From: Sphingomonas limnosediminicola
GTDB taxonomy: Bacteria > Pseudomonadota > Alphaproteobacteria > Sphingomonadales > Sphingomonadaceae
Direction of reading: 5' to 3'
DNA length: 64,000 bases
Assembly: GCF_039537965.1 (NCBI RefSeq)
Contig: NZ_BAABBM010000001.1
Location: forward strand, 496,001 to 560,000
The position numbers and the translations under genes are program-made. The notes under the pieces are model-generated. The model was not told where the DNA came from. It made no database searches and saw only the letters and a program-made list of their open reading frames with translations. Numbering within the stretch: position 1 is the stretch's first letter; every line of letters begins with the position of its first letter. Shown piece after piece: positions 59,192 to 64,000 of the stretch.

Positions 59192-60621
59192 CCGAGCCAG
59201 CCGCCGGTGAAGCCGGCGCGCTGCAGGCCGAGCCGGATTGCAGGCACGCGGCACATGTACCGCCAGACGAAATCATCCCGATAGTTCGCGGCCTGCAGGA
59301 GGATCGGGCCCTGGTCGATACCGAGATAATCGCGCGCGACCCAGCCGAACTTTGGATCGACGGACCCGGTGACGAGGGGAACATCGCCATAAGTAAAGCT
59401 TGGGTTGAAGCTGTCGATAAAGCCGTACTTCTGGAAGATGCGGCTACCATGGTCTTTCAACAGTGCTTCCGCGCAGGGGATCACGATCTCAGGCGCGAAG
59501 GGTAGCGAGCCCAAAGCGGCAGTCGGCGCGATCGTGCCGTCGTCGCGGCCCTCGGGCTCCGACAGCGGCCCGCGCGCGGAGTAGCCCCAGAACTCGCGGG
59601 TTCGCCCTTTGTAGGTGAGGAACTTGTAGGCGGGGCCGTCGCAGGCGGACAGGCCCCACACGCGGTCTGAATAACCCTCCCACTGCATCGGGTTCGCGCT
59701 GCACCAGGCGCGGTTGGCGTAGGTCGCGCGGCGGCTATTCTCGAAATAATCGAAACCGGTCTCGCGCATAGGCACGTCCAAAATGCCGCGGAAGTCGATC
59801 CAAATGTGGCTGTACTGGTGACCGAACAATGGGCCGAACCCAAGGTGCCGCGTTGGCCCCTCGCCTCGCCAAAGTGGCGGATATTTAGCCGTCCATTCGC
59901 CCCAGACGGCCGCAGGCACGGAATGCACCGGTGCACCCAACGCCAGGACGTTGACGAACATCCCCTCGTTGTAACCGGTCCAATTGGCCTCGAGCAGTGG
60001 CTGACCCGGATGCCAGCCCATCGAGATCGCGGTGCGGCCGTCGGAACGGAAGAAGTTCCAGTCGGCGCGCGCATAGATGTCGTTGGCGAGCTCGCGGATT
60101 TCGCTTTCGCCGGGATCGTCGCGGTCGAAATATTGACCGGCGAACAGGATGCCCATGAGCAGGATCGTCGTGTCGACGCTGGATAGCTCGACGTCGCGGT
60201 GCCGAAGGCCCGTTTCCATGTTGAGGAAGTGGTAGAAGAAGCCCTTGTAGCCGGCTCTGCCCGTCGCTTCGGGACCCTGCGGCGCGTTCCAGAAGAAGCG
60301 CAGAGTCGTCAGCGTCAGGTCGCGTGCGTCCGCTCGTGTGCACCAGCCGCGCTCGACGCCGATCCCGTAAGCGGTCAGCGCGAAACCAACCGACGCGATG
60401 CTCGAGAAGGGCGGACTGGGCCAACGATCAGGGACGAGCCCGTTTTTGCGGTTCACTGTGTCCCAGAACCAGGAGAAGGTGCGCTTTTCGATATCCTCAT
60501 AAAATGCGGGGAGGCTTCGCGCAGATGGCTGGAGCGCGGTCGTGGCACAGCCCGGAAGCGCCGCCCCCGCTAGAAGCAGCGACGACCCTCTGAGCAATTC
60601 TCGCCGATGGAATTCTATCAT
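59188..60621 (-). CDS. GH144-like glucanase (glucoamylase-family PF10091 type) lipoprotein
   Basis: 477 residues. The N-terminus MIEFHRRELLRGSSLLLAGA carries a twin-arginine-type RR (6-7) and a lipobox LPGC with Cys25, so it is probably an exported, lipid-anchored protein. The catalytic domain is an (alpha/alpha)6 barrel: EKRTFSWFWDTVNRKNGLVP, SIASVGFALTAYGIGVERGW, HRDVELSSVDTTILLMGILF and DDGTIAPTAALGSLPFAPEI. GH144 enzymes cleave beta-1,2-glucan; related members are annotated only as glucoamylase-like. The ATG overlaps the lacI TGA by four bases, so it is the second gene of a lacI operon. Confidence 0.85.
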   Translation of the reverse strand: MIEFHRRELLRGSSLLLAGAALPGCATTALQPSARSLPAFYEDIEKRTFSWFWDTVNRKNGLVPDRWPSPPFSSIASVGFALTAYGIGVERGWCTRADARDLTLTTLRFFWNAPQGPEATGRAGYKGFFYHFLNMETGLRHRDVELSSVDTTILLMGILFAGQYFDRDDPGESEIRELANDIYARADWNFFRSDGRTAISMGWHPGQPLLEANWTGYNEGMFVNVLALGAPVHSVPAAVWGEWTAKYPPLWRGEGPTRHLGFGPLFGHQYSHIWIDFRGILDVPMRETGFDYFENSRRATYANRAWCSANPMQWEGYSDRVWGLSACDGPAYKFLTYKGRTREFWGYSARGPLSEPEGRDDGTIAPTAALGSLPFAPEIVIPCAEALLKDHGSRIFQKYGFIDSFNPSFTYGDVPLVTGSVDPKFGWVARDYLGIDQGPILLQAANYRDDFVWRYMCRVPAIRLGLQRAGFTGGWLG

Positions 60622-61610
60622 TTTGCCACTTTCGGATCGGTGGTGCGCCGAATGACGAGTTCCGGCGCGTGAAGCTCGTCTCCGCCGGCATCTTCCTCGA
60701 CAAGAGCGTTGAGCAAACGAGCGAGCGCCCGCTCGCCGAGCTCGGATATGCGAACGCTGACTGTGGTCAGGCCAAGGTGCCGGGCGAGCGGAATATCATC
60801 AAAGCCTGCGATCGCGACCTTTCCCGGCACGTCGACGCGCGCTTCGTTCAGCGCCTGCAGCGCTCCGATCGCCATATTGTCGTTGGCCGCGAAAATAGCG
60901 TCGAAGCGGTGCCCCTTGGCGAGCAAGTCCTTGACGACCGCCTCGCCTGACTCCTCCTCGAAGTCGCCCTGCGCAATCACATGGTCGAGGCCGTTTGCCT
61001 TGGCTGCTTCGACGAAAGCCTCGGCGCGCTCCTCGGCATCTATGTTGCCCCTTGGACCGGCGATATGGACTAGGTGCTTGCGGCCGCCCGCCGCGAAATG
61101 CTCTACAACGGCTCGGACGCCGGCGCGATTGTCGAGATGGAGCGCAGGCCGCCCGCCACGTTCGTCTCGCGTGTTGATCAACACCGCCGGGATCCCCGAC
61201 GGCAGGGTTGCCGAAAGTTCCGCTTCGCGAAGATGAGGCGCCATCACCAGCAGCCCGTCTACCCTACCCCGCATGGCGGAAAGCGCCAGCGCCGCCTGCT
61301 CGCCACCGCGATGAAGGTTCGACAGCAGGAGCAAATAGCCGCTGCGGCTCGCCTCACGATCAAGGCCGCGCACCAACTCCGAAAAGAACTCGCCGTGGAG
61401 GTCGGGTAGGACGACGCCGATCGCGTTGGTGCGTGAGAGACTTAGGCTCCGTGCGCCCGCATGCGGCACATAGCCAAGCTCCCGCACCGCATCGCTGACA
61501 CGCGTCCTTGTCAGATCGCTTACATTATCGAGGCCATTTAGCGCCCGCGACACCGTCGCAACGGAAACTTGCGCTAGCCGTGCCACATCTCGGATCGTCG
61601 CGTCGGGCAT
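60618..61610 (-). CDS. LacI family transcriptional regulator
   Basis: 330 residues. The N-terminal helix-turn-helix (1-50) has ATIRDVARLAQVSVATVSRA, the family hinge helix, then SLSRTNAIGVVLPDLHGEFF and a periplasmic-binding-type effector domain ending VIRRTTDPKVAK. It contains IFAANDNMAIGALQALNEAR and VAIAGFDDIPLARHLG, typical for sugar-responsive repressors. It is divergent from the GH3 gene, and the shared 157-bp region contains the 16-bp palindrome. It presumably represses the receptor and GH3 promoters until an oligosaccharide is present. Confidence 0.95.
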   Translation of the reverse strand: MPDATIRDVARLAQVSVATVSRALNGLDNVSDLTRTRVSDAVRELGYVPHAGARSLSLSRTNAIGVVLPDLHGEFFSELVRGLDREASRSGYLLLLSNLHRGGEQAALALSAMRGRVDGLLVMAPHLREAELSATLPSGIPAVLINTRDERGGRPALHLDNRAGVRAVVEHFAAGGRKHLVHIAGPRGNIDAEERAEAFVEAAKANGLDHVIAQGDFEEESGEAVVKDLLAKGHRFDAIFAANDNMAIGALQALNEARVDVPGKVAIAGFDDIPLARHLGLTTVSVRISELGERALARLLNALVEEDAGGDELHAPELVIRRTTDPKVAK

Positions 61611-61680
61611 TCCAATCCTTATCAGCCGGAACTGCTGCAGAAGTCACGACTAGCCAAAGTAAAAGGCGATTGCGCAGTTC

Positions 61681-61696
61681 ATGTAACCGGTTACAT
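61681..61696. promoter_or_regulatory. LacI-type palindromic operator between lacI and GH3
   Basis: The same 16-bp palindrome ATGTAACCGGTTACAT as at 53390-53405, 71 bp before the lacI ATG and 72 bp before the GH3 ATG. In this position one bound repressor could control both divergent promoters (autoregulation of lacI-GH144 and repression of GH3). An additional imperfect repeat AGCACA...TGTGCT lies at 61706-61727 on the GH3 side. Confidence 0.8.
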
Positions 61697-61767
61697 AGAT
61701 GGTCAAGCACAGCCCAAGATTTGTGCTATGCAATCAAATGCTCGGGTTCGCGACTGGAGGGGAGTTG

Positions 61768-64000
61768 ATGTTCGATACGCGTATTTCGCGCCGGGCCGCC
61801 CTTATGGGTGCTGGTGCGGTCGCTGCGTGGCTGGCCAGTCCAGCGCGCGCGCTTCTTCAAGCGGTCGGCAAAGTGAACGTTCCCACGTTCGTCGATGCTC
61901 TTATCGCGCGCATGACCCTGGAGGAGAAGGCTGGCCAGCTCAGCCTCATGGCTTCGGCCTGGGGTGGTGGTGCGGCACTTTCGCTCAACCCGGCGAGCGC
62001 CGGACCGAACTTCCAGCAGCAGGTCGACGAAGCGCGCCAGGGTCAATTGACCGGCGTGTTCAACGGCAACGGCGCGACCATGGCGCGAATCCTGCAGACC
62101 GCCGCGGTCAAGGATTCGCGGATGAAGATTCCGCTGATCTTCGCCGCTGACGTCATCCACGGCCATCGCACCATCTTCCCGGTTCCCCTCGCCGAAGTCG
62201 CGAGCTTCGAGCCTGACTTGGCCCGCCGCACGGCCGAGGCCGCTGCGTTCGAGGCTGCCGGCGCAGGCATCGACTGGACCTTCTCGCCGATGGTCGACGT
62301 CGCCCGCGACCAGCGCTGGGGCCGCGGGGTTGAAGGCGGCGGCGAGGATGTCCTCCTCGGCAGGCTCTTCGCAGCTGCGCGTGTGCAGGGCTTCCAGGGC
62401 AGCGACCTAAAGTCGACCGAGCGCATGCTCGCCTGCATCAAGCATTTCGCTGCCTACGGCGCGGCAGAATCGGGACTCGACTACAACACCGTCGACATCT
62501 CGGAAGAGCGCCTGCGCGAGGTATATTTGCAGCCGTACAAGGCCGGCTTCGATGCCGGCGCGCTATCCGCCATGGCCTCGTTCAACGAGATCAACGGCAT
62601 TCCGTCCACCGGCAGCAAGTGGCTTCAGACGCAACTGCTACGCGGCGAATGGGGCTTCGAAGGCTTCGTCGTGTCCGACTACACCGGCGACGAAGAGATG
62701 ATCGCGCACGGCTATGCCAAGGACGGCCGCGATGCCGCCCGCATCGCCTTCCTCGCCGGCGTCGACATGAGCATGCAGAGCGGGCTCTATCGCAAATATC
62801 TGCCCGACCTCGTCCGCAGCGGCGCCGTGCCGCAGTCGGCGCTCGACACGTCCGTCCGGCGCGTTCTCGCGCTCAAGGCCATGCTCGGCCTGTTCGAGGA
62901 TCCGTTCCGCCGCATCGACGTGAAGCGCGAAACTGCGCGCTCGCTGCTGCCCAAGACGCGCGCCCTTGCTCGCGAGTCTGGCCGCAAGTCGATCGTGCTT
63001 CTCAAGAACGAAAGCGACCTGTTGCCCCTGCCCCGTTCGGGAAAGAAGATCGCGCTGATCGGTCCCTTCGCCAGCGGACAGCACGATCTGGTCGGCCCGT
63101 GGGTGGTCTATGGCGACGACGCGAAGGCGATTGACCTCGCGACCGGCGTGCGTTCGCAAATTGCTGACAAGAATGGCCTCATTATTGAACAGGGTTCGGG
63201 TGTCGAAGAGCCACTCGGCGGCGGGATCGAGAAAGCAGTCGCCGCCGCGCGGGCTGCTGACGTCGTGGTGCTCGCCATTGGCGAATCGCAGGGCATGTCG
63301 GGCGAAGCGCAATCGCGAACCGAGATCGTCGTCCCAGCACCGCAACAGGCGCTGGCCGAGGCGGTCGCGGCGGTCGGCAAGCCTGTCGTCGTCGTGCTCA
63401 AACATGGGCGCGCACTGGCGCTCGAGGGAGCTGTGGCGAACGCGCCGGCGATCCTTGCAACCTGGTTCCTCGGTACCGAGACCGGCAATTCAATCGCCGA
63501 TGTCCTGTTCGGCGCTTACAGCCCGTCGGGCCGTTTGCCCGCGAGCTTTCCGCGCCGCTCCGGCCAGGAGCCATATTATTACGCGCACAAGTCGACCGGC
63601 CGGCCCAACCCGCCGGGTCCGCTGGAAGCCTACAAGGCGCATTTCCGCGGCATCCCGAACAGCGCGCTATATTCGTTCGGTCACGGCCTGACCTACGGCA
63701 AAATCGAATATTCGGGGCTGAAGCTCAGCAATCCGGCGCTCACCATGGCCGGGTCGATTGAGGTCAGCGCGACGGTCACTAACCGCGGGCGACGGGCGGC
63801 TGAAGAGGTCGTCCAGCTCTATGTTCACCAGCGCACTGGCAGCGTTACTCGCCCGGTCCGTGAACTGAAGGCGTTCCGCAAGATCGCGCTGGCGCCCGGT
63901 CAGTCCGAGACGGTCCGCTTCACGCTTCGATCGGTCGACCTAGCTTTCTACGCCAAAGGCAGCCGGCCGACGGTCGAGCCGGGCACCTTTGTTGCGTGGA
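61768..64000 (+). CDS. GH3 family beta-glucosidase, 3' end beyond window
   Basis: 744 codons are visible with no stop before the window end. ATG at 61768 has GGAGGGGAG upstream. The N-terminus ISRRAALMGAGAVAA is a Tat-type leader. GH3 domain 1 has LIARMTLEEKAGQLSLMASA, KHFAAYGAAESGLDY (substrate Lys/His at 225-226) and the nucleophile Asp304 in GFVVSDYTGDEE. Domain 2 contains KSIVLLKNESDLLPL and the GESQGMSGEAQSRTEI region with the likely acid/base, and a C-terminal FN3-like domain (VSATVTNRGRRAAEEVVQLY) is being entered at the end. It should release glucose from beta-gluco-oligosaccharides in the periplasm, completing the pathway of GH144. Confidence 0.94.
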   Translation, partial: MFDTRISRRAALMGAGAVAAWLASPARALLQAVGKVNVPTFVDALIARMTLEEKAGQLSLMASAWGGGAALSLNPASAGPNFQQQVDEARQGQLTGVFNGNGATMARILQTAAVKDSRMKIPLIFAADVIHGHRTIFPVPLAEVASFEPDLARRTAEAAAFEAAGAGIDWTFSPMVDVARDQRWGRGVEGGGEDVLLGRLFAAARVQGFQGSDLKSTERMLACIKHFAAYGAAESGLDYNTVDISEERLREVYLQPYKAGFDAGALSAMASFNEINGIPSTGSKWLQTQLLRGEWGFEGFVVSDYTGDEEMIAHGYAKDGRDAARIAFLAGVDMSMQSGLYRKYLPDLVRSGAVPQSALDTSVRRVLALKAMLGLFEDPFRRIDVKRETARSLLPKTRALARESGRKSIVLLKNESDLLPLPRSGKKIALIGPFASGQHDLVGPWVVYGDDAKAIDLATGVRSQIADKNGLIIEQGSGVEEPLGGGIEKAVAAARAADVVVLAIGESQGMSGEAQSRTEIVVPAPQQALAEAVAAVGKPVVVVLKHGRALALEGAVANAPAILATWFLGTETGNSIADVLFGAYSPSGRLPASFPRRSGQEPYYYAHKSTGRPNPPGPLEAYKAHFRGIPNSALYSFGHGLTYGKIEYSGLKLSNPALTMAGSIEVSATVTNRGRRAAEEVVQLYVHQRTGSVTRPVRELKAFRKIALAPGQSETVRFTLRSVDLAFYAKGSRPTVEPGTFVAW

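Overview
The window is 64 kb of GC-rich chromosome from an alphaproteobacterium, most likely order Sphingomonadales (Sphingomonas-like). The taxonomic pointers are an alphaproteobacterial LexA box (GTTC-N7-GTTC) in front of lexA, a complete 14-gene nuo operon followed by birA, coaX and an RNase J gene, a zapA / 6S RNA / 5-formyl-THF cyclo-ligase block, DUF2336 and DUF1467 genes, and a TonB receptor locus with a tryptophan-halogenase-family enzyme. Placement at genus level is inference.

Layout. 1-5.5 kb: fmt (5' end missing) and truA, then a reverse-strand run of trxB, a tiny membrane protein, pyrG, secG and tpiA. 5.6-11.7 kb: a PpiD-type periplasmic folding factor, lexA, a VOC protein, a decayed comEC remnant, gltX and gltA. 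11.7-17.7 kb: a reverse-strand trio (a MobA-like/CDP-alcohol-phosphatidyltransferase-like membrane protein with a degenerate active site, a DUF2336 protein, and a histidine kinase without the usual phospho-acceptor His), divergent from a 766-residue membrane-anchored coiled-coil protein. 17.7-38.7 kb: one long reverse-strand block, nuoA-N, birA, two inserted stress-type genes, coaX, rnj and DUF1467. Two very small membrane proteins sit between nuoE and nuoF. 38.7-42 kb: suhB, efp, an M23 peptidase and an L,D-transpeptidase. 42-49.7 kb: two forward genes, then reverse-strand tkt-gap-pgk-VOC-fba-thiE for central carbon metabolism. 49.9-51.6 kb: a small coiled-coil ORF, zapA, 6S RNA and the cyclo-ligase gene, then an exported cysteine-containing protein.

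51.6-64 kb is the accessory part: a glycan-uptake locus. It holds a tryptophan-halogenase-family flavoprotein, a 1058-residue TonB-dependent receptor with a carboxypeptidase-like N-terminal domain, a DUF6445 protein, a GH43-like enzyme with F5/8C and FN3-like domains, a GH144-like lipoprotein, a LacI regulator and a GH3 beta-glucosidase cut by the window end. An identical 16-bp palindrome (ATGTAACCGGTTACAT) lies before the receptor and in the lacI/GH3 divergent region, which ties the locus into one predicted LacI regulon. GH144 plus GH3 points to a beta-glucan, possibly beta-1,2-linked; this is inference.

No tRNA, rRNA, CRISPR array, insertion sequence or prophage was recognised. Much of the window is tightly packed, with stop/start overlaps (ATGA, TGATG, TAATG) and frequent GTG, TTG and probable CTG starts. 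The only gene-poor stretch over 300 bases, 8647-9005, holds the comEC remnant.
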